Positions 1 through 8,600 of a stretch of DNA of 64,000 nt are shown here, one piece after another; positions within the stretch are counted from its first letter, which is position 1, and every line of letters begins with the position of its first letter. A program made the translations under genes and the position numbers. This stretch comes from Pachysolen tannophilus NRRL Y-2460. Taxonomy: Eukaryota > Ascomycota > Pichiomycetes > Alaninales > Pachysolenaceae. A model generated the notes under the pieces. That model saw nothing but the letters and a program-made list of their open reading frames with translations, made no database searches and was not told where the DNA came from. Location of the stretch: positions 1,507,435 to 1,571,434 of the forward strand of contig KV454013.1 in the NCBI GenBank assembly GCA_001661245.1. The letters run 5' to 3'.

Positions 1-265
1 NNNNNNNNNNNNNNNNNNNNNNNNNNNNNNNNNNNNNNNNNNNNNNNNNNNNNNNNNNNNNNNNNNNNNNNNNNNNNNNNNNNNNNNNNNNNNNNNNNNN
101 NNNNNNNNNNNNNNNNNNNNNNNNNNNNNNNNNNNNNNNNNNNNNNNNNNNNNNNNNNNNNNNNNNNNNNNNNNNNNNNNNNNNNNNNNNNNNNNNNNNN
201 NNNNNNNNNNNNNNNNNNNNNNNNNNNNNNNNNNNNNNNNNNNNNNNNNNNNNNNNNNNNNNNNN
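1..265. other. assembly gap (N run)
   Basis: All bases are N. The gap removes most of the gene that enters from the left. A single additional N lies at 677 inside a poly-A tract. Confidence 0.99.
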
Positions 266-561
266 GTATCATGAAACTCATCAGGTCTATTAGCAACATT
301 CTCAGAAACAACTTTTGCAACAGTAGTGCCCCAATTACCGGACCCTATCACTGCAATTTGAAATTTCCCATTCAAATTCCCTCCAACAACACCATTATCA
401 GAGTTAAAATTCTTATTATTACCATCAACTGTACCATCAACCATACCATCAACTCTAGCTGATACCGTACTCATTTTTGAAACACCTTGAGATGCTGATA
501 AAATCAGAGAAAGTTGACGTAATCTCAGGTCAGCACTCGTTTGGAAAGTCGATTGGTTCAT
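266..561 (-). CDS. NAD-dependent glycerol-3-phosphate dehydrogenase, N-terminal part only
   Basis: The minus-strand frame starts at ATG 561-559 and runs into the N gap after 98 codons. After a Ser-rich leader and a short Gly/Asp/Asn-rich stretch (repeats of VDG) it reads FQIAVIGSGNWGTTVAKVV, the GxGxxG dinucleotide-binding loop typical of yeast Gpd1/Gpd2. The enzyme reduces dihydroxyacetone phosphate to glycerol-3-phosphate with NADH, in osmotic adaptation and cytosolic redox balance. A second in-frame ATG (codon 30, MSTVSARVDG) could be used instead; the long leader may then be 5' UTR or a targeting peptide. Only the first part of the Rossmann fold is present, so GPD1 and GPD2 cannot be told apart. 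The gene is divergent from RPE1. Confidence 0.85.
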
Positions 562-1130
562 TCTCTCTGCAAACAGTGAAAAAGTACTTTTAATTTGTCT
601 CAAAGCCAACATAAAGTCTACTAGACCATAAATTGATAAAGACCAAAAAAAAGAAAAATACTAACAAAAAAAAAAANAAAAAAATAAAAATAAAATAAAA
701 AAAAAATTGAGATTTTTCAATTCTTAAAAACTATCCCCAAACAGCAACTTTTCAATCAATTATTATTTTATCAGTCATCAGTCATACTCTTTAAATGCAA
801 GATTTTTCACTGAGTACATTAAACATCATAGAACTCACCGTTTCCTCTTTTGGAAATAAGTATCTTTAATACCGTTTTCGCGCTGTACACCTGCCGCATT
901 AGGAAGTCAAAGTTTGGGTTTCTTTTAATAAATTTGAAAAGTATCAACTGTTCACATTTCGTTTACCGAAAAGGTTCCGATGATAAGGATATGACTAGAA
1001 TATATAGAAATGTGTTATGTGATTTTTTAATGATAAACAAGTGATTTGATCTTGAGAGTTTTGATTTAGTGTTGTTTGAAAGTTTTCTTTTTTTTTTTGG
1101 TTGGTTGAAATTTTTCAAGTTTTGTATGTA

Positions 1131-1440
1131 ACGCGTAGTGGGCAAGGTGGAGGGGAAAGCAAGGGAGAAGCAAAAGAGAAGAGGGGAGGAAAGGGAAGGA
1201 AAGGAAAGGAAAGGAAAGGCGGACGGGCTAGCGGGCAGATGGGCTTTTTCCGGTGGCCACCCAACTAGCAGCCCCCCCTCCCCCCAGTCCGAGCGCGAGT
1301 GTTCAGAGGGGGTGCGGCGGCGATGGCAAGGCTGGCTTTTTACCGGGCTCCCTCTCAGGCTCCCTCCCAGGCTCCCAGGCTCCCAGCCAGGCGGTAAGCG
1401 AAGGAACCAGCCAAACCCATTTTTGGATCTGTAGAGGGAA
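1131..1440. other. GC-rich island with purine-strand bias and short direct repeats
   Basis: About 300 bp of clearly GC-rich sequence in an otherwise AT-rich window. The first part is purine-rich on the plus strand with tandem GGAAA units (about 1190-1220); the middle has C runs; the last part has repeated CAGGCTCCC units (about 1356-1390). It includes several AGGGG/CCCCT words, which match the yeast stress-response element. No conserved protein is recognisable in any frame. Confidence 0.75.
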
Positions 1441-1473
1441 AATCTCAATGTAAACCAACCAACCAACCAGATA

Positions 1474-1478
<5 letters not shown>

Positions 1479-1511
<33 letters not shown>
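1479..1511. repeat. (AT)n microsatellite
   Basis: Uninterrupted alternating AT about 80 bp upstream of the RPE1 start codon. Confidence 0.95.
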
Positions 1512-1515
<4 letters not shown>

Positions 1516-1589
1516 TTTAATTTATATATATTTGAAGTTGAAATTGAGTATTGTTTAATCAATCTATTTAAAATTCTAGTCAAATCATT

Positions 1590-2315
1590 ATGGTTAAGCT
1601 GATTATAGCCCCATCTATTTTATCTGCGGATTTTGCAAACTTGGGATGTGAATGTCATCGTATGTTTGATTGTCGTTCTGATTGGATTCATATTGATGTA
1701 ATGGATGGACATTTTGTACCAAATATTACAATGGGTCCTCCTATAATTAGTTCTTTAAGGAAAGAAATCCCAAAAGGTAATAAAGATGGTTCATCACCTA
1801 GTTTTTTCGATTGTCATATGATGGTTTCAAACCCTGCTCAATGGGTTCCAGAAATTGCTAAAGCTGGTGGAGATCAATATACTTTCCATTATGAAGCCAC
1901 TGAGAATCCATTGGAATTAGTCAAGTTGATTAAACTGAACGGTATGAAGGCTGCATGTGCTATTAAACCAGGTACTCCAGTTGATGTTTTATTCCCATTA
2001 GCAGAATATTTAGATATGGCATTAATTATGACTGTAGAACCAGGTTTTGGAGGTCAAAAATTTATGGCAAATATGATGCCAAAAGTTGAAGAATTAAGAT
2101 TGAAATATCCAACTTTAAACATTCAAGTTGATGGTGGTCTTGGTAGAGATACAATTCCAGCTGCTGCAAAAGCAGGTGCTAATGTTATTGTTGCTGGAAC
2201 TTCTGTATTTAAAGCCCAAGATGCAGCTGAAATGATTTTATTTTTACGGTCTCAAGTTGATCAAAATTTAAAAGAAAAAGGATTATTAAATGATATCAAC
2301 TACTATTGTACCTAG
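1590..2315 (+). CDS. RPE1: ribulose-phosphate 3-epimerase
   Basis: A 241-residue protein matching the whole length of the family. Near the N terminus it has [14 protein letters not shown], then [17 protein letters not shown] (metal ligand and catalytic Asp), FFDCHMMV (metal ligands), [13 protein letters not shown] and VDGGLG (second catalytic Asp, phosphate site). It interconverts D-ribulose-5-phosphate and D-xylulose-5-phosphate in the cytosolic non-oxidative pentose phosphate pathway. The start is the only ATG before the conserved core. Two in-frame CTG codons occur; one, in VKLIK-CTG-NG, aligns with Ser in S. cerevisiae Rpe1, which supports CTG read as Ser. It converges on ALB1. Confidence 0.97.
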   Translation: MVKLIIAPSILSADFANLGCECHRMFDCRSDWIHIDVMDGHFVPNITMGPPIISSLRKEIPKGNKDGSSPSFFDCHMMVSNPAQWVPEIAKAGGDQYTFHYEATENPLELVKLIKLNGMKAACAIKPGTPVDVLFPLAEYLDMALIMTVEPGFGGQKFMANMMPKVEELRLKYPTLNIQVDGGLGRDTIPAAAKAGANVIVAGTSVFKAQDAAEMILFLRSQVDQNLKEKGLLNDINYYCT

Positions 2316-2456
2316 TTAATTCAAATAAACAAAAGTTACCAAAGATGAAATAAAGAAAAGAAAAGAAAAAAAAATCTCCAACAATATATAATAAAACCCA
2401 ACAATACCTATCCTATGTAGAAAGAAAGAATTTTAAATAACTTTTCCCCCGCCATT

Positions 2457-2969
2457 CTAAAACGACGGTCCACCAAGAGTTGTACCTTCAGCACTCGTAG
2501 GAACAGTTAAAAATTGCCTTCCATTAGCAACATCCTCCACAAGTTTCCATAACGCTTCTCTAACAGCACTGGTAGTACTCTGTTTGGTTTTTATCAGTTT
2601 TGACAGTCTCAACAACTCATCATCATTATCTATATCCATCTCATGATTATTATTATTATTATTATTATTATTACTAACTAAACCATTTTTAGTTTTACCA
2701 TTTCTAGCAGCAACATATTTCTTATTTCTCTCAATTTTTTGCAACCTCTTGGCCGATAACGTCTGATTCGTCAATATGGAAGATCCAGAAGAAGGTTTTT
2801 GCCGATAAAGTGCCAACGCTGAAGATGAACCTGATGGTTTCATAGAAGATCTGCTTGAAGAATTTACACCTTTAGCCCTAATTGCAGCTCTTTTCTTACC
2901 AAGCGTCCCTGCCTTCCTATTACGCAAAATATTATCCTTTGGCTTGTTTATAGAGTTTCTCGACGGCAT
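2457..2969 (-). CDS. ALB1: Alb1-like shuttling pre-60S export factor
   Basis: 170 residues from ATG 2969-2967, which gives the family start MPSRNSINKPK; the codons upstream are TTG repeats. The protein is small, very basic and Ser/Asn-rich (RNRKAGTLGKKRAAIRAKG; later RLQKIERNKKYVAARN), with a poly-Asn run near residues 107-115 encoded by an ATT/AAT microsatellite at about 2647-2673. Yeast Alb1 binds Arx1 and travels with pre-60S particles from nucleus to cytoplasm. The short conserved N terminus and basic IERNKKY segment support the assignment; the rest is low complexity. It is divergent from LSM1. Confidence 0.8.
   Translation of the reverse strand: MPSRNSINKPKDNILRNRKAGTLGKKRAAIRAKGVNSSSRSSMKPSGSSSALALYRQKPSSGSSILTNQTLSAKRLQKIERNKKYVAARNGKTKNGLVSNNNNNNNNNHEMDIDNDDELLRLSKLIKTKQSTTSAVREALWKLVEDVANGRQFLTVPTSAEGTTLGGPSF
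2647..2673. repeat. (ATT)n microsatellite coding poly-Asn
   Basis: Trinucleotide run inside ALB1, read as Asn on the minus strand; probably length-variable between strains. Confidence 0.9.
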
Positions 2970-3295
2970 ATCCAACAACAACAATATTCACTATCCTCTC
3001 AAGATAGATTATCCTAACTCCAAAAACAAAAAAAAAAAGAAGGAAAATTTATTTATTTCTTTTATTCAATCTCTAATCATTTATTAAAGAAAATTTTTCA
3101 AATTTGAAATTTTTATGTAATTGAAGAAAAAACAGGTCGTGCGAGAAAATCATAAAATTCAAACCTATTTTCAAACCATAAAGAAAATGGAAAGAATTAA
3201 CCAACAAACCAACAAACCATATATATATATATATATAAATATATATTTCTTGTAGAGTATTAAGAATAAGTTGAGAGAAATATTGTGATATAAGA

Positions 3296-3909
3296 ATGTC
3301 TCAGTCACAGGTACAGTCACAGTCACAGTCACAGTCGCCGTCAGCTAGTGGGAGCGGTCAGATTGATCCGATATCACAAGGAATCCAGGATCTTTATTTG
3401 GAAAGTTATGCTTTTACAACTTCTGCTGCTATTGTTGGATCAGTGGATAGTATGTATTAATTTTCATTTTTTAAAAGAAAAATTTTTTAGCAGTTTATAT
3501 TAACAAAGCGGTAACTTTTTTTTTTTTTTTTTTTTGGGTAATAGGAAAAGTATTTGTGCTATTAAGAGATGGAAGAAATTTGTTTGGTATATTGAGGACT
3601 TTTGACCAATATGCGAATTTAGTATTACAAGATACCGTTGAAAGAATTTATTTACCTGATAATAAATATAGCGAAGCTGATAGAGGTGTTTTTTTGATAA
3701 GAGGGGAGAATGTTGTAATGTTGGGAGAAATAGATATTGATAAGGAAGATTTACCATTAGAAAAATGGAATAAAACTAATAATTTTAAAGATGCAGAAGA
3801 ATATTTAAAAAATAAAAATAATGAAAAAATTGGGAAAGAAGTTAATATTAGTAAGAAAATGGGGAAAATTGGATTAACTAGTGATTTTACCAAGACTGAT
3901 TTGTATTAA
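3296..3909 (+). CDS. LSM1: Lsm1, cytoplasmic mRNA decay Sm-like protein (one intron)
   Basis: Exon 1 is 3296-3449 and exon 2 is 3545-3909. The joined frame codes 172 residues. The Gln/Ser-rich start is followed by the Sm fold: exon 1 ends in VGSVD and exon 2 continues [36 protein letters not shown] (Sm1), then [17 protein letters not shown] (Sm2). The donor is GTATGT at 3450, the branch point TATTAAC at 3498-3504 and the acceptor AG at 3543-3544; phase and residues match Lsm1 across the junction. Lsm1 joins Lsm2-7 in the ring that binds deadenylated mRNA 3' ends with Pat1 to promote decapping in P bodies. It converges on the acid phosphatase gene. Confidence 0.94.
3450..3544 (+). other. LSM1 intron
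   Basis: 95-bp intron with donor GTATGT, branch TATTAAC at 3498-3504, a long T tract and acceptor TAG. Confidence 0.92.
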
Positions 3910-4248
3910 ATAATGAGTGGTGATTATAAAGATAAACCCACTTTTTTTTAAAGATAAAAAAATTTTTTTTTTTTTTTATTTTATTATTTTATTGTTTCAT
4001 TTTATTAATATTTTCGTCTCTTTTAATAATAATAAAGAAAAAAATTAACTTGAATTGAAATAAAGGATTGTGAAAAGGAAAGAATAAATTTTTGGTGAAA
4101 AGTGCTTCTCAAATAAAAGGAAATCAAATCTAATCTAAGAAATGTCTAAAAAGAAAATATCAAAAGATGTAACGGGTAAAAGAAGGTTCAAAAGTAAAAA
4201 TAATAATAATAATAATAGTAAAAAAAAAAATTTAATAGTCTGTCAGGA
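3910..4248. other. convergent 3' region LSM1 / acid phosphatase
   Basis: AT-rich with poly-A/poly-T tracts consistent with 3' ends on both strands. A 48-codon frame (4142-4288, Lys- and Asn-rich) overlaps the phosphatase 3' end and is not credible. Nothing else seen. Confidence 0.6.
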
Positions 4249-5226
4249 TCAACCTAAAGCAGCTGCAAAAAGATTCTCTGTCTCGTAAGCTATACCAATT
4301 GGAGCATCATAATCGATTGAGAAAACATCGATTGATGCATAACAACCTGAAGCTAATAAAGCTGTTCCTGAAGTCAATGAACAATTACCATTCAAACAAT
4401 TACCATCTGGAGCGGTATATTTTGAAGTTGTACCTAATAAACCAGTTGCATTATCATAAGTGACAAAAGTTGAAGTTTCTTTTGATCCAGTAAAACGAGT
4501 AAAGACATATTTTGGATCAGTACAATTTGTTGAAGAATCAGTTCCAACATTTGGAAAATTTACATTTAAACCAATTGATAATGGTAAAGTTCTTGAATTT
4601 ACTCCTTGTTTTGTGAAAAGAACATCAGCTAATTGAACAACTTTTTGACCTAATATATTTGAAGGATTATCTGTATCATTATTTAAAGAATCTTTAAAAA
4701 ATGAATTATTTGTCATTGATCCTGAAAAGGCAATTCCTGGATAACCTCTTAAAACTGCATTATAAGTAGCAGCAATAGTACCTGAATAAGTATAAGCACC
4801 TGAACCAATATTAGTACCTTCATTTGGACCTGCAACAACTAAATCAATAGTAATATTAGGGAAATAACGAGGAATAACATAATCTAATGCAAAACCAACA
4901 CAAGCTGCAGGAGTACCATTCAAATACCAAATATGATCATTAGTTGGCTCATAACTAAATGATGGAGCACCAGCTGGTGGATATGAAAACTCACCATCGG
5001 TTAATAAAGTTGTAGTATCTGGCAATTCATAACGACCACCCCAACCTGATCTTTGAGAAGCAGGTGCAACTAAAAAAACATTATGACCAGCATCGGTCAA
5101 AGCATTATAAGCAGCCCTAATATTTGTTGAGGCCCAACCATCATCATTAGTCAATATGATGTTTTTAGCATAACAAGTAGAGGCCAAGAGTGCAATTGCA
5201 GAACTGAAAACTGAAGCTACCTTCAT
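4249..5226 (-). CDS. SurE-type secreted acid phosphatase
   Basis: 325 residues. Residues 1-20 (MKVASVFSSAIALLASTCYA) look like a cleavable signal peptide. The mature protein starts with KNIILTNDDGWAS, the SurE metal-binding NDD motif, then a Ser loop (SGWGGRYE), WYLNGTPAACVGFALDY and DLVVAGPNEGTNIG, the second SurE block. Several N-x-S/T sites and paired Cys (NCLNGNCS, SGCYAS) fit a secreted glycoprotein. Fungal members are annotated as acid phosphatases or 5'-nucleotidases that release phosphate outside the cell or in the vacuole. A CACGTG at 5815-5820, about 590 bp upstream, would fit Pho4-type control, but that is inference. The exact substrate is unknown. Confidence 0.85.
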   Translation of the reverse strand: MKVASVFSSAIALLASTCYAKNIILTNDDGWASTNIRAAYNALTDAGHNVFLVAPASQRSGWGGRYELPDTTTLLTDGEFSYPPAGAPSFSYEPTNDHIWYLNGTPAACVGFALDYVIPRYFPNITIDLVVAGPNEGTNIGSGAYTYSGTIAATYNAVLRGYPGIAFSGSMTNNSFFKDSLNNDTDNPSNILGQKVVQLADVLFTKQGVNSRTLPLSIGLNVNFPNVGTDSSTNCTDPKYVFTRFTGSKETSTFVTYDNATGLLGTTSKYTAPDGNCLNGNCSLTSGTALLASGCYASIDVFSIDYDAPIGIAYETENLFAAALG

Positions 5227-5713
5227 TTTTCCTAATAGCTAATGAGTACACAGAAACACAACCTGAAAGAAAAAAAAAAAAAAGAGTGAGTATGTTTAAC
5301 GGTATTTATATCTTTTATATTTTACATCCAGAGAGATCAATTAAAGAATGGCCTTTTCCCCTAATTACCAAAATCAAAAAAAAAGAAGAGAAGTAGTTTG
5401 AGCCAATCATGTGAAAAATACATTAGTTACATTAGTCAAAAATTTTTTTTTAAAGCTCCATCCACCCCCCAAAGTCTGTTAGATTTTCTTTTATCCGCGA
5501 ATCATCAACGCACAATATAATAATAATAATAATAATAATTAAAATAATTGCAAAATAAAAAAACTTAATTATCGAGGGATACATGTGTTTTCAATTGAAT
5601 AAATGATGAATTTCGGTTTTTTTTTTTAAAAAGAATCAAGTTTGCATTATAATACATTTTGAACTCAAAAATCTAACTCAAACGTAATTTGATTCGCAAT
5701 AAACCATCATTAG

Positions 5714-5730
5714 ATGCACCAATGGTGCAT
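5714..5730. promoter_or_regulatory. 17-bp dyad symmetric element
   Basis: ATGCACCAATGGTGCAT is a perfect 7-bp inverted repeat around AAT, about 490 bp upstream of the acid phosphatase start codon; it resembles a dimeric factor site. The factor is unknown. Confidence 0.5.
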
Positions 5731-5814
5731 ATTTAATTGTTCTTGTTTCCACATATCTTCAGCCTTAGTGAAAAAAGGAATTAACCGATGAGAAAGTAAA
5801 TAAATATGGAGACA

Positions 5815-5820
5815 CACGTG
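5815..5820. promoter_or_regulatory. CACGTG E-box upstream of acid phosphatase
   Basis: Exact CACGTG palindrome, the core recognised by Pho4 and Cbf1 in yeasts. Its position upstream of a secreted phosphatase makes phosphate control plausible. Confidence 0.45.
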
Positions 5821-6350
5821 TATACATTCATTTGTGTCACCAAATATATATATATGTAGATATATAGACAGATACAAGTATATGTATATGTATAATATGT
5901 ATTTTAAAAAACTTTAAGCAGCATGAGCCGCACATACGACGGGGGAGGTTAAAAAAACAAAAAAATTAAATAAAAAAAAAATTCTTGATTCCTCGTGGTT
6001 AAAACAATAGTTTTTTTTTATTTAATCTTAATAACCTCGAGTTCACAAAAAAGGTAATTAATTTTAATTATAGATCCAGTTTAGGAATAGTGCGATGTTG
6101 AATTAAATTGAATCAATATGAGGTGAGACTTTTAAAATGAGATAGATGCTTATATTGAATTTACAAATATAATGCTGCGGCTTAGAGTAATAAAGTTTAA
6201 ATTGTTTTTTTTTTTTTTTTTTATTTATCAATTTAATTTACAATAAGATTGCAAGACAAGACGGAAAGAAGGTATTAATTATTGACTATTTTTAGTAAGT
6301 AGTGTTTAGTTCACATGAGCCCGGACGTAAAGAGTTAATTGGTGTGAAGG

Positions 6351-6436
6351 CGCACTACTTTTGTTTTTTCTTTTAATCTTCCTCCACTTGGTCTCCACCT
6401 TCCGTTTTATAACAGTTTGTGTGCTTTACGCACTAC
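6351..6436 (+). promoter_or_regulatory. paired CACTAC promoter elements before the snoRNA
   Basis: CGCACTACTTTTGTT begins at 6351 and CGCACTACCACAA at 6429, about 350 and 270 bp before the snoRNA. The same word recurs upstream of RPS8, RPL9 and RPP0 in this window, so it is likely a shared element of translation-machinery promoters. Confidence 0.5.
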
Positions 6437-6702
6437 CACAATAATATAAAATTTTTTTTCTTTTTGTCTTTTGTCTTTTGTACCGTTGTTGAAAAGAAAA
6501 AAAATTTTTTTCTTCCTTTTTTCTTTTTCTCTTTTAAGAAACCTGGTATTAAAGATTTATTAATAAGAGAAAGTTTTCTTTTATTTTTTACTTTTTTCAT
6601 TTTTCATTGATCTTATAAATTGATTACGATTTAAATCTTTTTATATTGGATAATGAACAAGTATTGTTTTTTTACTTTTTTTTTTTGAATGAAAATTGTT
6701 GA

Positions 6703-6789
6703 ATATATATGATGAGAGAAATATAACACAGACCTGTACTGATTCTTTTGAATGTGCGGATAAACTATATTGCCTAACGCTGATATGAT
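6703..6789 (+). ncRNA. SNR56: box C/D snoRNA, snR56/U25 family (18S rRNA 2'-O-methylation guide)
   Basis: Box C ATGATGA is at 6709-6715, box D' CTGA at 6739-6742 and box D CTGA at 6780-6783. The guide CACAGACCTGT (6727-6737) directly before D' is complementary over 11 bases to the universally conserved 18S rRNA segment ACAGGUCUGUG. By the D-box-plus-five rule it directs methylation of the first G of that segment, the G modified by yeast snR56 and human U25. The order guide, T-A-CTGA, then a GGATAA-like C' element is also the U25 arrangement. Short AU pairing flanks boxes C and D. Transcript ends are approximate. Its own upstream promoter elements suggest an independent transcription unit rather than an intron host. 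Confidence 0.9.
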
Positions 6790-7125
6790 GTTATAACAAT
6801 TTTTGTAAATAATAGATTTAAATTATAGAGAGAGATTACTAACTTATGGTAGTTTATTAGTATAGGATAATAAAGGAATTGATTTTTATTTAAATTTATA
6901 AATGTAGTAAAATTTTGAACTTATACTTGTAGTTGTACTTGTAGTTATACTTTTTACCTATTCTTACAAATTTTTTTTTTTTTTTTCAAAAAAGAGAAAT
7001 CATATTTTCATTTTAATTTTTATATATATAGCACAAAAAAACCAAAGAAAAATCAAGGGACAAATTAATAAAGAAAAGAAAAGAAAAGAAAAAAGAAGAA
7101 ACTTCTTTTTTTATTTTTTATTTTC
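6790..7125. other. intergenic snoRNA / RPS8 3' region
   Basis: AT-rich, with long T tracts (about 6970-6985) and GAAAA repeats near 7070-7095, consistent with transcription ends from both sides. No further snoRNA boxes or gene seen. Confidence 0.55.
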
Positions 7126-7728
7126 TTATTTCTTTGCAGTTAATCTTCTCAAGTAAAAGGCTAATTCTTCACCTTCCAAGATGTAACCATCACATCTACC
7201 TGATTGACCTGGTCTTGATGAAATGCAAGCGTATAATCTACCAGCACCGAATTGGGAATCAACAGCAGCTTCAGCTTTTGCACCTGCTGCTCTTGAAGCC
7301 AATTTTCTTTCAACTTTTCTAGATTTTTTAACTTCTTCTTCAGCGGCAGCATTCTTCTTCTTACCTAAAGCTTGACCGTAATGAGTTTCATACCATTGTC
7401 TGAATGGAGTAGCATCAATTTGAACAATAGCAGATTTGGTTAAAGTATTGGTTCTAACCAACTCATTGTTAGATGGATGATAAACAACACCTACAATTCT
7501 AGTTTTTCTTGAAACACCTTCTGAAGCCCATGAAAAGTTACCAGTTTCAACTCTTAAAGCTCTGAATTTTTGGTTACCTCCTCTGGTTCTAACAGTATGA
7601 ATTCTCTTGGTACCAATTCTGGTGTTTGCACCTTGACGGCCTAATTCAAACTTTCTCTTCTTTCTGTATTGAGCACGTTTAGCACCAGTTGCTGAACGCT
7701 TGTGTCTTGAATCACGAGAAATACCCAT
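7126..7728 (-). CDS. RPS8: 40S ribosomal protein S8 (eS8)
   Basis: 200 residues from ATG 7728-7726: [20 protein letters not shown], then the eS8 core ([50 protein letters not shown]) and the C-terminal [24 protein letters not shown] with RRLTAKK at the end. Full family length. The apparent N-terminal extension upstream is intron sequence: a CCAG acceptor and TACTAAC branch point lie just before the ATG, so the transcript probably has a 5'-UTR intron. It shares an upstream region with KTI11 on the other strand; that region carries a Tbf1-like composite site and CACTAC elements. Confidence 0.97.
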   Translation of the reverse strand: MGISRDSRHKRSATGAKRAQYRKKRKFELGRQGANTRIGTKRIHTVRTRGGNQKFRALRVETGNFSWASEGVSRKTRIVGVVYHPSNNELVRTNTLTKSAIVQIDATPFRQWYETHYGQALGKKKNAAAEEEVKKSRKVERKLASRAAGAKAEAAVDSQFGAGRLYACISSRPGQSGRCDGYILEGEELAFYLRRLTAKK

Positions 7729-7736
7729 CTTGTATA

Positions 7737-8000
7737 CTGGAAAAAAAAATAAAAAAGAAAATAAATCAGTTAGTAAATAATAACAAATATAAATCAATTT
7801 ATGTAATAGAATAATAGATAATGTTTTCTTGTTTGATGAAAATAATCAACTATATATAAGGAAATTCAAACTCTATTTCCAATACTCTAGTTTTACTATG
7901 TGTGTATCTCTCTCTTTCTTTCTTTGTCTATCACTTTTTCTCTTTCTTTTCCTCTTTCTCTCTTTTCCTATTATTCCACTTTATTTTCAAATCAACTTAC
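7737..8000 (-). other. RPS8 5'-UTR intron (predicted)
   Basis: Reading the minus strand: donor GTAAGT at 8000-7995, branch point TACTAAC at 7775-7769, pyrimidine tract, acceptor CCAG at 7740-7737, nine bases before the ATG codon. 264 bp. Donor choice is inferred; the branch point and acceptor are clear. No snoRNA boxes were found inside it. Confidence 0.75.
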
Positions 8001-8270
8001 TTTATTGGTGATAATGACCTTTGAATAACAAAAAGAATATTAAACCAAGTGTATTGAAAAAAAAAAAAATTATATTTAAAAATTCTCTATGAGAAAACCA
8101 AAGGAGCTTTGCGCACAAGAGACAAAAGAAAGTGAAAAAAAAAATTTCATGAAAAATAAATTCAACACAACACGCACGACTGTTTTTAAAAAGTTTCCCA
8201 AAGAAGTAATTCCAACTTTCCAACGTGTGACTGCTATAAAAATTGTGTTAATTTTTTTTTCTCACAAAGG

Positions 8271-8287
8271 AGGGCTAATAACCCTAA
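8271..8287. promoter_or_regulatory. Tbf1-like composite site at RPS8
   Basis: AGGGCTAATAACCCTAA. The right half ACCCTAA is the Tbf1 consensus known to drive ribosomal-protein genes in Candida albicans; the left AGGG half makes it a near inverted pair. The same 17-mer, with one change, lies upstream of RPP0. Confidence 0.65.
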
Positions 8288-8349
8288 TCAGAAATTTTTA
8301 TTTTTTCTTTTTCTTTCTTTTTCTTTTATTTATTTAGTTGAGTTTCAAC

Positions 8350-8466
8350 GCACTACTTTTGTAAAATTTCTTTTTTTTTTTCTTTTTCTTTTTTTACTTT
8401 GAGAACAAAAATTATTCCGTTTTCGGCAAAAGAAACAATTAGTTGTTCGACACACTACTGTTGTTT
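8350..8466. promoter_or_regulatory. CACTAC elements in RPS8/KTI11 promoter
   Basis: Two copies, CGCACTACTTTTG and ACACTACTGTTGTTTT, match the pair before the snoRNA and the copy before RPL9 (CACTACCGTTGTTTT). Confidence 0.45.
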
Positions 8467-8600
8467 TAATGAGTTAAAAAAAAAATTACTTTGTAATAAT
8501 GATTGATTAGGTAATTGAAAGAAGAAGAAGATTCTTTAATACTGTTTTATATCAAATTAAATTTAAATCAAAATCAAAAAGAGTTATTGAGGAAAAAAAA

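Larger units (their letters stand above)
562..1589. promoter_or_regulatory. divergent intergenic region GPD / RPE1
   Basis: Shared upstream region of the dehydrogenase (minus) and RPE1 (plus). It holds poly-A tracts near 660-705, a possible MBF-type ACGCGT at 1131-1136, a GC-rich island at about 1131-1440, CCAA repeats at 1454-1469 and an (AT)n run at 1479-1511. The open frames here sit in low-complexity sequence and are not credible genes. Confidence 0.7.
5227..6702. promoter_or_regulatory. long intergenic region: acid phosphatase promoter and snoRNA promoter
   Basis: About 1.5 kb without a credible protein gene. On the phosphatase side: the dyad ATGCACC-aat-GGTGCAT at 5714-5730 and CACGTG at 5815-5820. 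On the snoRNA side: two CACTAC elements (6351-6360 and 6429-6436). Most of the rest is poly-A/T and (TA)n, for example 5845-5895. The short frame at 6419-6610 is a Phe/Lys-rich low-complexity frame. Confidence 0.65.
8001..8600. promoter_or_regulatory. divergent promoter RPS8 / KTI11
   Basis: Contains the composite AGGGCTAATAACCCTAA at 8271-8287 and two CACTAC elements (8350-8362, CGCACTACTTTTG context; 8451-8466, ACACTACTGTTGTTTT). The remainder is poly-A/T. The short frames here (for example 8089-8337) are Lys/Phe low complexity. Confidence 0.7.

Noticed and set aside
271-462. 63-codon plus-strand frame
   Set aside because: Antisense shadow of the GPD N terminus.
963-1583. 206-codon minus-strand frame and overlapping plus-strand frames over the GC island
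   Set aside because: They translate AT repeats and C/G homopolymers (YIYIYI, PPSPP runs), with competing frames on both strands and no conserved motif; they are products of the base composition.
4142-4288. 48-codon Lys/Asn-rich frame
   Set aside because: Overlaps the 3' end of the acid phosphatase on the other strand, has poly-Asn microsatellite content and no recognisable family.
6419-6610. 63-codon Phe-rich frame upstream of the snoRNA
   Set aside because: Low-complexity translation of T/A tracts; no conserved motif.
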